Source: Callorhinus ursinus
Lineage: Eukaryota; Chordata; Mammalia; Carnivora; Otariidae
NCBI RefSeq assembly: GCF_003265705.1
Contig: NW_020313044.1
Location: 3,728,442-3,792,441, forward strand
Direction of reading: 5' to 3'
DNA length: 64,000 nt
In this document: one piece after another, positions 48,626 through 60,829 of the stretch
Numbering within the stretch: position 1 is the first letter of the stretch
How the letters are laid out: each line of letters begins with the position of its first letter
Program-made: the position numbers and the translations under genes
The notes under the pieces: generated by a model
Told to the model about the DNA's origin: nothing
Seen by the model: only the letters and a program-made list of their open reading frames with translations
Database searches by the model: none

Positions 48626-49516
48626 ATGACAAGATGAAAAAAATCACCTCAGCAAAAAGAACAAGAGGTAGTACCGTCAGTCAGGGACCTACTCAATATG
48701 GACATTAGTGTGATGTCGGACCTAGAGTTCAGAATCATGATTTTAAAGATACTAGCTGGGCTTGAAAAAACCATGGAAGTTATTAGAGAAACCCTTTCTG
48801 GAGAAATAAAAGAACTAAAATCTAACCAAGTCGAAATCAAAAAGGCTATTAATGAGGTGCAATCAAAAATGGGGGCACTAACTGCTAGGATAAATGAGGC
48901 AGAAGAGAGAATCAGCGATATAGAAGACCAAATGATGGAAAATAAAGAAGCTGAGAAAAAGAGAGATAAACAACTACTGGATCACGAGGGCAGAATTCGA
49001 GAGATAAGTGATACGATAAGATGAAACAACATTAGAATTGGGATCCCAGAAGAAGAAAGAGAGAGAGGGGCAGAAGGTATATTGGAGCAAATTATAGCAG
49101 AGAACTTCCCTAATGTGGGGAAGGAAACAGGCATCAAAATCCAGGAGGCACAGAGAACCCCTCTCAAAATCAATAATAATAGGTCAACACCCCGACATCT
49201 AATAGTAAAACTTATGAGTCTCAGAGACAAAGAGAAAATCCTGAAAGCAGCTCGGGAGAAGAGATATGTAACCTATAATGGTAGAAACATTAGATTGGCA
49301 ACAGACCTATCCACAGAGACCTGGCAGGCCAGAAAGGACTGGCATGATATCTTCAGAGCACTAAATGGGAAAAACATGCAGCCAAGAATGCTATATCCAG
49401 CTAGGTTGTCATTGAAAATAGAAGGAGAGATAAAAAGCTTCCAGGACAAACAAAAACTAAAGGAATTTGCAAACACGAAAGCAGCCCTCCGAGAAATATT
49501 GAAAGGGGTCCTCTAA
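48626..49516 (+). pseudogene. L1 ORF1 (RNA-binding chaperone), two premature stops
   Basis: A single frame of 297 codons encodes the L1 ORF1 nucleic-acid chaperone that coats L1 RNA. The N-terminal half is coiled-coil-like (48,698-49,024, rich in E, K, I and L heptads). The C-terminal half holds the RRM and C-terminal domain (49,082-49,516, with STPRHLIVKL and YPARLS). TGA codons at 48,635 (codon 4) and 49,022 (codon 133) both look like CGA-to-TGA changes, as expected from CpG decay. An internal ATG at 48,698 could restart, but translation would still stop at codon 133. Confidence 0.9.
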
Positions 49517-49597
49517 GCAAAGAGAGAGCCTAAAAGCAGCATAGACCAGAAAGGAACACAGACAATATACAGTAACCGTCACCTTACAGGCAATAGA

Positions 49598-52500
49598 ATG
49601 GCACTAAATTCCTATCTTTCAATAGTTACCCTGAATGTAAATGGGCTAAATGCCCCAATCAAAAGACACAGGCTATCAGATTGGATTAAAAAACAAGACC
49701 CATCGATATGCTGTCTGCAAGAGACTCATTTTAAACCCAAAGACACCCCCAGATTGAAAGTGAGGGGGTGGAAAACCATTTACCATGCTAATGGACACCA
49801 AAAGAAAGCTGGGGTGGAAATCCTTATATCAGACAAATTAGATTTTAAAATAAACACTGTAATAAGAGATGAAGAAGGACACTATATCCTACTTAAAGGG
49901 TCTATCCAACAAGAAGATCTAACAATTGTAAATATCTATGCCCCTAACATGGGAGCAGCCAATTATATAAGGCAATTAATAACAAAAGCAAAGAAACACA
50001 TTGACAACAATACAATAATAGTGGGGGACTTTAACACCCACCTGACTGAGATGGACAGATCATCTAAGCAAAAGATCAACAAGGAAATAAAGACTTTAAA
50101 TGACACACTGGACCAAATGGACTTCACAGACATATTCAGAACATTCCATCCCAAAGCAATGGAATACACATTCTTCTCCTGTGCCCATGGAACATTCTCC
50201 AGAATAGATCACATCGTAGGTCACAAATCAGGTCTCAACCAGTACCCAAAGATTGGGATTATTTCCTGCATATTTTCAGACCACAATGCTTTGAAACTAG
50301 AACTCAATCACAAGAGGAAAGTCGGAAAGAACTCAAATACATGGGGGCTAAAGAGCATCCTACTAAAGAATGAATGGGTCAACCAGGAAATTAAAGAAGA
50401 ATTAAAAAAATTCATGGAAACCAATGAAAATGAAAACACAACGGTTCAAAATCTTTGGGATACAGCAAAGGCAGTCCTGAGAGGAAAGTATATAGCAATA
50501 CAAGCCTTTCTCAAGAAACAAGAAAGGTCTCAAATACACAACCTAACCCTACACCTAAAGGAGCTAGAGAAAGAACAGCAAATAAAGCCTAAAGCCAGCA
50601 GGAGAAGAGAAATAATAAGGATCAGAGCAGAAATCAATGAAATAGAAACCAAAAGAACAGTAGAACAGATCAACAAAATTAGGAGCTGGCTCTTTGAAAG
50701 AATTAACAAGATTGATAAATCCCTGGCCAGACGTATCAGAACGAAAAGAAAAAGGACCCAAATCAACAAAATCATGAATAAAGAGGAGAGATCACAACCA
50801 ACACCAAAGAAATACAAACAATTATAAGAACATATTATGAGCAACTCTATGCCAGCAAATTAGATAATCTGGAAGAAATGGATGCATTCCTAGAGACGTA
50901 TCAACTACTAAAATCGAACCAGGAAGAAATAGAAAACCTGAACAGACCTATAACCACTAAGGAAATTGAAGCAGTCATCAAAAATCTCCCAACAAACAAA
51001 AGCCCAGGGCCAGATGGCTTCCCAGGGGAATTCTATCAGACATTTAAAGAAGAATTAATATCTATTCTCCTGAAACTGTTCCAAAAAATAGACATGGAAG
51101 GAAAACTTCCAAACTCATTTTATGAGGCCACCATTACCTTGATCCCAAAACCAGACAAAGATCCCATCAAAAAGGAGAATTACAGACCAATATCCTTGAT
51201 GAACATGGATGCAAAAATTCTCACCAAAATACTAGCCAATAGGATCCAACAGTACATTAAAAGGGTTATTCACCACGACCAAGTGGGATTTATCCCTGGG
51301 CTGCAAGGTTGGTTCAACATCCGCAAATCAATCAACGTGATACAATACATTAACAAAAGAAAGAACAAGAGTCATATGTTCCTCTCAATAGATGCAGAAA
51401 AAGCATTTGACAAAGTACAGCATCCTTTCTTGATCAAAACTCTTCAGGGTATAGGGATAGAGGGTACATACCTCAATATCATAAAAGCCATCTATGAAAA
51501 ACCTACAGCAAATATCATTCTCAAAGGTCAGGAACGTGGCAGGGATGTCCACTATCACCACTGCTATTCAACATAGTATTAGAAGTACTAGCCACAGCAA
51601 TCAGACAACAAAAAGAAATCAAAGGCATCCAAATCGGCAAAGAGGAAGTCAAACTCTCACTCTTTGCAGATGATATGATACTGTATGTGGAAAACCCAAA
51701 AGACTCCACCCCAAAACTGCTAGAACTCATACAGGAATTCAGTCAAGTAGCAGGCTATAAAATCAATGCACAGAAATCAGTGGCATTCCTATACACCAAC
51801 AACAAGACAGAAGAGAGACAAATCAAGGAGTTGATTCCATTTACAATTGCTCCCAAAACCATAAGATACTTAGGAATAAACTTAACCAAAGAGGCAAAGG
51901 ATCTGTACTCAGAAAACTATAAAATACTCATGAAAGAAATTGAAGAAGACACAAAGAAATGGAAAAAAGTTCCATGCTCATAGATTGGAAGAACAAACAT
52001 TGTGAAGATGTCAATGCTACCTAGAGCAATCTACACATTCAATGCAATCCCCATCCAAATACCATCCACGTTTTTCAAAGAAATGGAACAAATAATCCTA
52101 AAATTTGTATGGAACCAGAAGAGACCCCGAATAGCCAGAGGAATCTTGAAAAAGAAAAGCAAAGCTGGCGGCATCACAATTCCGGACTTCCAGCTCTATT
52201 ACAAAGCTGTCATCATCAAGACAGTATGGTACTGGCACAAAAACAGACACATAGATCAATGGAACAGAATAGAGAGCCCAGAAATGGACCCTCAACTCTA
52301 TGGTCAACTGATCTTTGACAAAGCAGGAAAGAATGTCCAATGGAATAAAGACAGTCTCTTCAACAAATGGTGTTGGGAAAATTGGACAGCCACATGCAGA
52401 AGAATGAAACTGGACCATTTCCTTACACCACACACAAAAATAGACTCCAAATGGTTGAAAGACCTAAGCGTGAGACAGGAGTCCATCAAAATCCTAAAGG

Positions 52501-53384
52501 AGAATACAGGTAGCAACCTCTTCGACCTCAGCCACAGCAACTTCTTCCTAGAAACATCGCCAAAGGCAAGGGAAGCCAGGGCAAAAATGAACTCTTGGGA
52601 TTTCATCAAGATAAAAAGCTTTTGCACAGCCAAAGAAACAGTCCACAAAACCAAAAGACAATCGACAGAATGGGAGAAAATATTTGCAAATGACATATCA
52701 GATAAAGGGCTAGTATCCAAAATCTATAAAGAACTTATCAAACTCAACACCCAAAGAACAAATGATCCAATCAAGAAATGGGCAGAAGACATGAACAGAC
52801 ATTTTTCCAAAGAAGACATCCAAATGGCCAACAGGCACATGAAAAAGTGCTCCACATCGCTCGGCATCAGGGAAATCCAAATCAAAACCTCAATGAGATA
52901 CCACTTCACACCAGTCAGAATGGCTAAAATTAACAAGTCAGGAAATGACAGATGTTGGTGGGGATGTGGAGAAAGGGGAACCCTCCTACACTGTTGGTGG
53001 GAATGCAAGCTGGTGCAACCACTCTGGAAAACAGTATGGAGGTTCCTCAAACAGTTGAAAATAGAGCTACCATACGATCCAGCAATTGCACTACTGGGTA
53101 TTTACCACAAAGATACAAATGTGGGGATCCGAAGGGGTCCGTGCACCCCAATGTTTATAGCAGCAATGTCCACAATAGCCAAACTGTGGAAAGAGTCAAG
53201 ATGTCCATTGACAGGTGAATGGATAAAGAAGAGGTGGTATATATACACAATGGAATATTATGCAGCCATCAAAAGGAATGAGATCTTGCCATTTGCAATG
53301 ACATGGATGGAACTGGAGGGTGTTATGTTGAGTGAAATAAGTCAATCAGAGAAAGACATGTATCATATGACCTTGCTGATATGA
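49598..53384 (+). pseudogene. L1 ORF2 (endonuclease and reverse transcriptase), three lesions
   Basis: The protein would be about 1,271 residues if undamaged. The apurinic-like endonuclease is visible near the start (LNVNGLNAPIKRHR, CLQETH, DFNTHL, SDHNALKLEL). The reverse transcriptase follows ([19 protein letters not shown] at about 51,662-51,677), then the cysteine-rich C-terminus ([18 protein letters not shown] at about 52,953). Lesions are: a 1-nt loss near 50,820 that ends the first frame at 50,827; a 28-nt deletion at about 51,525, recognised by comparison with the older L1 at 46.5 kb; and TGG to TAG at 51,981. The start ATG at 49,598 begins MALNSYLSIVTLNVNG. Confidence 0.93.
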
Positions 53385-54040
53385 GGAATTTTTAACCTCA
53401 GGAAACAAACTGAGGGTTGCTGGAGTGGTGGGGGTGGGAGGGATGGAGTGGCTGGGTGATAGACATTGGGGAGGGTATGTGCTATGGTGAGCGCTGTGAA
53501 TTGTGCAAGACTGTTGAATCACAGATCTGTACTTCTGAAACAAATAATGCAATATATGTTAAGAAAAAAAAAAGAAGATAGCAGTAGGGGAAGAATGAAG
53601 GGGAGTAAGTCGGAGGGGGAGACGAACCATGAGAGACGATGGACTCTGAAAAACAAACTGAGGGGCACCTGGGTGGCTCAGTTGGTTAAGCGGCTCCCTT
53701 TGGATCAGGTCATAATCCCGGGGTCCTGGGATCGAGCCCCACATCGGACTCCCTGCTCGGCAGAGAGCCTGCTTCTCCCTCTCCCTCTGTCTGCTGCTCT
53801 GCCTACTTGTGCTCTCTCTCTATCTCTGTTAAATAAATAAATAAAAATCTTTAAAAAAAACACAAACAAACTGAGGTTTCTAAAGGGGAGGGGGTGGGGG
53901 ATGGGTTAGCCTGGTGATGGGTATTAAAGAGGGCACGTTCTGCGTGGAGCACTGGGTGTTATGCACAAACAATGAATCATGGACCACTACATCAAAAACT
54001 AATGATGTAATGTATGGTGATTAACATAACAATAAAAAAA
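53385..54040 (+). mobile_element. L1 3' UTR with inserted Can-SINE
   Basis: The untranslated end of the young L1 has the typical CTGGGTGATAGACATTGGGG and AACACTGGGTGTTATGCAC-type blocks and ends in AATAAAAAAA. The SINE at 53,662-53,860 splits it. Confidence 0.85.
53662..53860 (+). mobile_element. Can-SINE inside the young L1
   Basis: tRNA-Lys-type head and poly(A) tail, with direct repeats AAACAAACTGAG on both sides. It is younger than the L1 it interrupts. Confidence 0.93.
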
Positions 54041-54115
54041 GATATATGAAGTAGTAGAGCCAGGATTTTAACACGAGTCCTTTGACTTAAAAGCCCATGC
54101 TCTTAATCACCACCT
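54041..54115 (-). repeat. MIR fragment, right flank of the young L1
   Basis: AGTAGAGCCAGGATTTTAAC through AGCCCATGCTCTTAATCACC is the distal MIR core on the minus strand. It complements the piece left of the L1, with the middle missing. Confidence 0.6.
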
Positions 54116-54989
54116 AAAAAGATGATGTTTTTACACAACAAACTGCTCAGACACGCACACACTCAACCTGCAGGACTCTCCTTTAAATTGACTGTTAGTT
54201 ATCTGTACCAAATCAAATTGGAAAAAAGCGTTTATCCCTAGTCTTTCAGTTGTCACCCACAGCACTTCATGCAAGGCTCTGTGCTGTTGACTGAAAGACT
54301 ACATTGCATTTCACATAAGCCATGACCTTCCCAACTTTTGAGAAAATCTCATTTCTTGCAAAATCACAAGTACTTCATCTGCAGGAGAAAATAATTTCAA
54401 TGGGTTTGTGTTTAAGTTGATAGCATAAAATACAACTAGCTCAAACTTCACCTCCTCTGGGAATCTTTCCTGATACCCCATTTCTGTTCTTACTTAAATT
54501 TCCCTCAAAAGTAGTCACCGTGCCTGTGCAAATCTCTATGTTAGCACTTACCTCCCACATCATAATTGTCTCTTTATCTGTGTCCCGCTTCTAGGCTGTA
54601 ACCGCCTGGGGGTGTAGGCACTAGGCTTTATTCCATTTTATGTCCCCAGTACCTTTCACAGGACTTGAATATAATCCCAAACACCTGCTGATGAATTAAT
54701 AAATTCAACAGATGCATGGTCAAATGGGTGACCTGTCTCAAATGGCAGAAATCCAGTTCAAGTTACTCTCAAATTGTACAGTTGTGATAATAGAATAAAA
54801 TAATTGATAATTAAAAATATGATAATAAAACCGCACACTATCAATTGTTTCTGCCCACACTGGTTAAAACAAAAATCGGAGAAGTAATATGAAGAAATAA
54901 TTTAAGAACTGTGCCACTAGACGACATGACGATGAACAGATTTTGGCCGTTTCTGACGGAAAGAGCTGTATATGCCAGGTTTTCAGTTC
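54116..54989 (+). repeat. Unique DNA with an L2 3' end
   Basis: 54,440-54,715 (CACCTCCTCTGGGAATCTTT to GATGAATTAATAAATTCAAC) is a typical L2 terminus. The flanks are unassigned. Confidence 0.7.
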
Positions 54990-55022
54990 GGACGCCTGGT
55001 GGTGCTACAGGCTAAAAAGTAG
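54990..55022 (+). promoter_or_regulatory. Orphan protocadherin-type CSE/CTCF promoter element
   Basis: This 33-bp block matches the PCDHB2 CSE block (62,520-62,552) at 26 positions without gaps, from GGACGC through CTGGTGGTGCTAC to TAAAAAGTAG. It is in forward orientation, like a protocadherin promoter, and is followed by GC-rich unique DNA. No protocadherin coding frame follows. It could be the promoter of a lost beta gene, a noncoding transcript promoter or an architectural CTCF site. Confidence 0.6.
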
Positions 55023-55270
55023 GAGGAGGAGCCTGGCATTTCCGCAGACTCCATCTTAGAAGAAAGGTACTGGGTATGGACGCGGCTTGGGAAGCTTCGG
55101 CTGCAAGCTCAGATTTCAGACTTTTCTTCAAATGAATGAGGACGAGACATAAGTTGACGTTATTCCTCTTACAAGACTTCCCAATGCTTCTTTTATTAAA
55201 GACAGCGCACTCAGAGGGTGTGCAGGAAATTGTGCGAGAGAAAAGCTGGCAGAAAAGGCAAGGGGTGAGT
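55023..55270 (+). other. Possible transcribed leader or fossil PCDHB start behind the orphan CSE
   Basis: About 266 bp after the CSE, close to the 279 bp of PCDHB2, the sequence AGAAAAGGCAAGGGGTGAGT recalls the AAACAAAGGCAAGTC of the PCDHB2 signal-peptide start. A frame through it reads QKRQGVSFPFL, compared with [11 protein letters not shown] in PCDHB2. The match fades immediately after. The same bases, G|GTGAGT at about 55,264, form a strong splice-donor consensus, so this may instead be the end of a noncoding first exon. No cadherin repeat motif was found downstream to 58 kb. Confidence 0.3.
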
Positions 55271-58013
55271 TTTCCTTTTCTTCCGGGGCGTATTGCCGGC
55301 GGCCCAGGAAAAGGAAGGCGGCCGTTTATGGCCAGAGGTCCCGGAGATTTGGCGCCAGCTGCGGGAAAGGGAGCGTCTGTGCACCTGTGGGAGCAGGGTG
55401 GTTTCCAAAGAGATCCAAGAATATTTTAGATCCACCCAAAGAAGAGCCTTTTCTCCCGAACAGGAATCTAGACCTGTAGGAGCTTTGCATTTCCAAACCT
55501 GTAAACTTCTTTTTGGTTTTCTGAGAAAAAGCTATGAGTCTGGAATGTTCCCTCTTTGAAAAATTCTTCTGAACGTTGCAGGATGTGCACGGGGACATGC
55601 ATGAGATTTAGGTGAATTTTCCGTTATTGGAAACTACACCATCAGTTCAATTTCCATTCTCACAGTAGAGTGCGATGCAATAGTGGGATAATTTGCTCGT
55701 TCGTGGGGAAAAAAAAATCGCCGGATGAAGAACAACCCAAGGTAAGTTTAACTGTCACAGAAAGGATGGTAGTAATCAACACTAGTTTGGGACCTCCTAG
55801 GTCCAATGATGACAACCAGTGAAAACCCTTGAGATGCGTGCCCTTCGTCTCTCTGCTGAAGATTTAGTCTTAGTAAATCATTAAGAAACGGCTCGCTGAA
55901 TTCTCCAGGCTCACTAAATCCTCCAACCTCTGGAAAGTACTCGCCAAACATTGTAATTACTATTGATATCTGTGCATTATAAATATATGCACTGCAAGAA
56001 AATTATCAGGCAATTTCAGGGTACGTGGCAAATACTCAGGAAATTCACAGCGGAACTACTTTCAGAAATCTTTTTCCCTGTGAAGGTTGTTGGATGACAC
56101 TCCTGTTGGATGACAGTTCCATAGAATTCGTCATGTTGACACTTACCTGCTCATCCTGAAAAACTTCAAAAACAGACTTCACCTCTAAGGATCATCATCT
56201 AAACACTCTGGACAAAAAAGAAAATGCCTTGATCTTTCCTTCCAGAATTTTTTTTCCATTAAATTTTAAATATTCCCTACTCCGCCAAACTAATGCAGGA
56301 CAGAGAGAAGAGAGATACATGCATGCAACATCACTTTATCTTCAATGAAATTAAGTTCTTTGAAGCTGAAAATAAGACATTAGGTAGATACAGCTATCGT
56401 CCCTGGTATTCTTGCTTTTGGGCTCTGGATAAAAAGTAGAAGAAAACATCCCTTTTCTGAATAGCATAGTTGCTGTTTTATGGCTCTACCTTTAGTAGTA
56501 TTTTCTTCTGAAGCATAGCTAAGGCTAATTTAGAATCAACAAGTACTGATGACTTAGCTGTTTTTATCTTTTTATTTACTTCACAAAGGTCTTGGTTTAG
56601 AAGCCAGTAGCCTCTTTATTAAGTACAGAAAAAGAATGCATTGTTTTCTCCTCAGGCCTAATTTCCTTTGATCTTTCACGAAGGTAAGTTACCCCTAAAA
56701 CTTTGTGTAGACTATCCTAGGAGGTATCCCAGTGCTTGACAAAGAAACTCATCCTAATCTATTCATAAAATGATAATATTCAAGAGGGAGGTCTTCCCAG
56801 TGGAGGCCAGCCTATGTATTTTGTCATTTTTTGCTTTTCTTCATATTTCACAGATGATGGCCCATAAATTGTGATAGCCTACTTTTCAGCCATATTGCTG
56901 TCCATCTCCTAAATTCAAATCATTATTTGATTACCATTATGTAGTTTTTACTTCTTTGAAAAAAAGTCATTTTATTTTGATGACATTGATGAGGCAAAAT
57001 CAAATACAAAATTAAAACCACAGGGAAAAAAGTAATTGATAGAAATAAATGTCTCTTTCATTATTTAAGGTGTAATCCACTGAGTTGCTGTGTAGCTTAT
57101 TTATTACTATGCTAAATTTGTATTTGTTCATTTTTGCTAAGTTTTCTTAATATCAAAAATAATTCATTTTTTAGCAATTAATATCTCAGCATCTCCAATA
57201 CATTAAAAGGAAATGCCATTTAATATGGAGTAGCAAAATAATCTCATCTTTCTTCTCTTTGCATCAATGTTTAATACTCTCTGATATAGTTTAGAATAAT
57301 CAAAGGCAGAGGATACAAAAGCATGATATGCCTCAGATGAGATCTAACTGTTGATTTTTAATGTATATCTAATAGTTGCTGAGAAAATAAAAATACACAT
57401 TATTCAATACACTGGATAATAAGCATATTACATAAATACAAAATAGTTGATATTTCCATTTGCCTTTCTAAAATTTTTTCCACTTTCTGGAGAATTTGAA
57501 AAACTAAGAGAGGCCTGATAATGACACTGAAGGCTTAGATGGTAGAGCAACCTGACTGCAAATATAGTACTGTATACTCCATATTACACTACTCTGACTT
57601 TGAGAGTTGTATTGGAAGCCTGAGACTATGGTGGTATAAATAACAGAAAGAAATATTAGTGCGATAAAACTTCGATTATGCAAAGCCATATTTGCTAAGG
57701 GGCTAGATGAAGGAATAATGGAATACTTAAAGCCCAACCTAAGGCAAACTTACTCTGTTTCACTTAGCATATACCATTGAGGAAACTAAACTCCTACAGA
57801 ATTCTGTTCCAAAGGCACTGTAGAGTAGTTCCTTCATTGCTAATTTCACAGATATTTTGGGCCTGAGAGTGGGAAAGCTACTGATGGTTGTTGCTGCCGG
57901 GGTGGGGTGGGGTGCGGGGGGTGGTAGACATGAGTGGGTAAGTAATATTTGTAAAGATAAAAGACAGCATTTTCAAACCAACAGACTCAGGATTTGCTAC
58001 TAAATAGAAATTG
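55271..58013. other. Repeat-poor DNA downstream of the orphan CSE
   Basis: GC-rich to about 55,450, then AT-rich. No cadherin motif, SINE or L1 was recognised. A G-rich run (57,897-57,925) could form a G-quadruplex. Confidence 0.5.
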
Positions 58014-58181
58014 GGGGGCACCTGGGTGGCTCAGTTGGTTAAGCGTCCAACTCTTGATTTTGGCTCTGGTCATGATCTCATGGTCATGGGATTGAGCCCA
58101 GCATTGGGCTCTGTGCTGGGCATTGAGCCTGCTTAAGATTCTCTCTCTCCCTCTGCCCCTCCCCACTCCCTAGGTAAATAA
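58014..58181 (+). mobile_element. Can-SINE
   Basis: Target-site duplication AAATAGAAATTGG. Confidence 0.95.
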
Positions 58182-58420
58182 GTAAATAGAAATTGGATCC
58201 AGAGTTGGTGTACAGACTAAGTGAGATGTAGATGCTGAATTTTTAGTTGCTAAAGTAAAATTCTTTGCATTTTTCCAAGTTGAGTTGAGATTCACGGATA
58301 TAAATAATTATTCACCAGTGTGTTCTTGGACTTGAGAATGCTACCGAAAGTCCAGTAGAGCATTCCTGAGGCAATCAAAGCCCATAAAGATGGCGGGACT
58401 TGGATATAAACAGTGGTATT

Positions 58421-58620
58421 CGGGGCACCTGGGTGGCTCAGTCGTTAAGCGTCTGCTTTTGGCTCAGGTCATGATCCCAGGGTCCTGGGATCGAGCCCTG
58501 CGTCAGGCTCCCTGCTCCATGGGAAGCCTGCTTCTCCCTCTCCCACTCCCCCTGCTTGTGTTCCCTCTCTCGCTGTCTCTCTCTCTCTCTGTCAAATAAA
58601 TAAAATCTTAAAAAAACAAC
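58421..58620 (+). mobile_element. Can-SINE
   Basis: Flanks CAGTGGTATTC / CAGTAGTATTC. Intact body. Confidence 0.95.
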
Positions 58621-58889
58621 AACAACAGTAGTATTCATAAGTATACCTTGAATCCCAATTTCCATGTTAATTTAACAATAACAATATTGGATGATCACTA
58701 CTATTGGCCAGATCCAGGTCTGCACTGGTCTTCACCAGAAAAGTTGTTGGTTGTCAGTTATTTTCTCAGGTTTCTTTCCCCCTAACATATTCTTTGCCCT
58801 CCCTACATCTGTAGATTTCTTCATTATTTGTTTTCTGTATTGTTTTTAGTACTTAAAAAACAGGCATATTTTCTTTTTAAAAAGAAATT

Positions 58890-59160
58890 TCAGGGTGAGG
58901 GGATAAGTGAAACAGATGAAGGGAATTAAGAAGTACAAACTTCCAGTTATAAAATAAATAAGTCATGGGGATGTAAAGTACAGCATAGGGAACATATAGT
59001 CAGTAATACTATAATAACTTTGTATGGTGACAGATGGTAAGTACACTTATCATGGTGACTATTTTGTAATGTGTATAAATGTTGAGTCACTATGTTGTAT
59101 CCCTGAAACTAATATAATATCATATGTCAAATATACTTCAATTAAAAAATAAAGTAACTT
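58890..59160 (+). mobile_element. L1 3' end
   Basis: GGTGACTATTTTGTAATGTG and TATGTCAAATATACTTCAAT form an L1 terminus. Confidence 0.8.
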
Positions 59161-59400
59161 TAAAAAGAGAGAAAGAGACAAACCAAGAAAGAGACTCTTA
59201 ACTATAGAGAACAAAATGATGGTTACCAGAGGGGAGGCATGGGTGAAATAGGTGATGGAGAATAAGGACAGCATTTGTCCTGATGAGCACTGGGTGGTAT
59301 ATGGAGGTGTTGAATCACTATATTGTACACCTGAAACTAATATAACACTGTATGTTAACTATACTGGAATTAAAATAAAATGAAATTTAAAAAAACAAAT
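59161..59400 (+). mobile_element. Second L1 3' end in tandem
   Basis: TCTTAACTATAGAGAACAAA to AACTATACTGGAATTAAAAT, with the ATTGTACACCTGAAACTAAT block. Confidence 0.82.
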
Positions 59401-60225
59401 AAAATGAAATTTTAATTATGCTCTTAGTACAAATGCAATCATCTACAAGACTACCAAAACCTGATACAAGTTGTAGCCTATTTTAATAATGGGAGAGAAG
59501 ATGTCTGAGATTCTTGGGAAAAATCATACACAATATATAAAAACATGTAAAACATATACATATATATGTATGTATGTATATGTATTTGTAGGAGAGAGAG
59601 AGAGTCCAATATATACTCAAGGCAGGCTAGAACCCATGACAATGCGTGGGCAAGATTTTTTTCAAGGGAACAGTTTGTACTAATAGACTATGATGATTCT
59701 CATGAAACAAAAAATGCCAAGATTCTTACGCAAGTGTCTCTTTCCAAACCATTAGTTGCATATTTGTTCTGGGGAAAGCAAATAGCATCTTCATTTCCCC
59801 TGCTCAAGTCACCTTTATTTTGAAATCCCGCTTGCTGGAGCTTTGTGAAATACATATCTTGATAGATTATGGAAAAACTTAGTTGTTTGTATCCTTAATA
59901 GAGTCAAAAGCAAATTGTTTGAGTGTTACCACAGGCCCACACTTTCCACCTTAAGATAAGTGCCAGAACATTCCCTGTGAAATGAATTTAAAATTTTTGG
60001 ATTATTATAATAGTAATATAAACATAATCATGAAAAGAGAAAAATAATATCAAAATACAAATAGGCATTTATTTTCTAAATGTTAAGAAAAGGAATCTGT
60101 GATTGCCCAGTGTTTTTTTACCCAATTACAGAAAATAAATGAGAGCTTAAAAAAAGTGTTATGCCATTATTATATTTAATAAATCATCCATTCCAGTTTT
60201 CTGGAAATACAGGGGTTAGAGGAAC
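59401..60225. other. Intergenic, AT-rich
   Basis: Contains a TATG microsatellite (59,555-59,592). Nothing else recognised. Confidence 0.5.
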
Positions 60226-60720
60226 AGGTTAAATGACACCACAAGGAAACAGACAAATTCAGAATGTATAACATCCTACAAGACAACAGGTCTGGATACT
60301 TTAAAGAATTCAATATCATAAAAGGGGACTGTTCTAGACTAAATAGATTCAACACTTAATACAATCATGAAACTTGGTTAAAAAACAAATTTTTAAGACA
60401 TTATAACAAGTGGTTAAAAAGTGCATTTGTAAAAGGAACTCAGGAGTGCATATGAATTCTTACCAAAATTTAAGAAAATTGAGGAATAATAATGGAAAAA
60501 TAATGAGATTTAATAGGGACTGGATTTTGGATAATATTATGGAATCATTGTTAATTTTGTTAAGTGTGCTAGTAGGATCATGATTATATAGGACAATGTC
60601 CTTATACTTAGGAGATGCCTGCTGAAATATTTAGAGGTGAAGTGTTCTTATGTCTTCAAGTCACTTTCAAATGGGTCAGCAAAAAAAGGGGGTATTTGTA
60701 TGTAGAATTAAAAAATAGAA
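60226..60720. repeat. Unnamed ancient repeat, second copy
   Basis: AATTTTGTTAAGTGTGCTAG and TTAGGAGATGCCTGCTGAAA parallel 31.4-31.9 kb. Family not named. Confidence 0.45.
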
Positions 60721-60829
60721 CAAATATTGTAAAAAATAAGCTTTAATTTTGGGTGGAGGGTAGAATTATGTTTGTATAATTCTTTTAACTTTTCTATATA
60801 TTTGAAATATTTCTCAATACAAATATTTA

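Larger units (their letters stand above)
47370..54040 (+). mobile_element. Nearly full-length young carnivore LINE-1
   Basis: A complete-looking autonomous non-LTR retrotransposon of about 6.5 kb once the internal SINE at 53.66 kb is excluded. It has a CpG-rich 5' UTR (47,370 to about 47,820), a T-rich leader, ORF1, an inter-ORF spacer of about 80 bp, ORF2, a 3' UTR and the end ATAACAATAAAAAAA. Coding damage is slight: two TGA codons in ORF1, and one 1-nt loss, one 28-nt deletion and one TAG in ORF2. No target-site duplication was found. Both flanks look like parts of one MIR. Confidence 0.93.
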
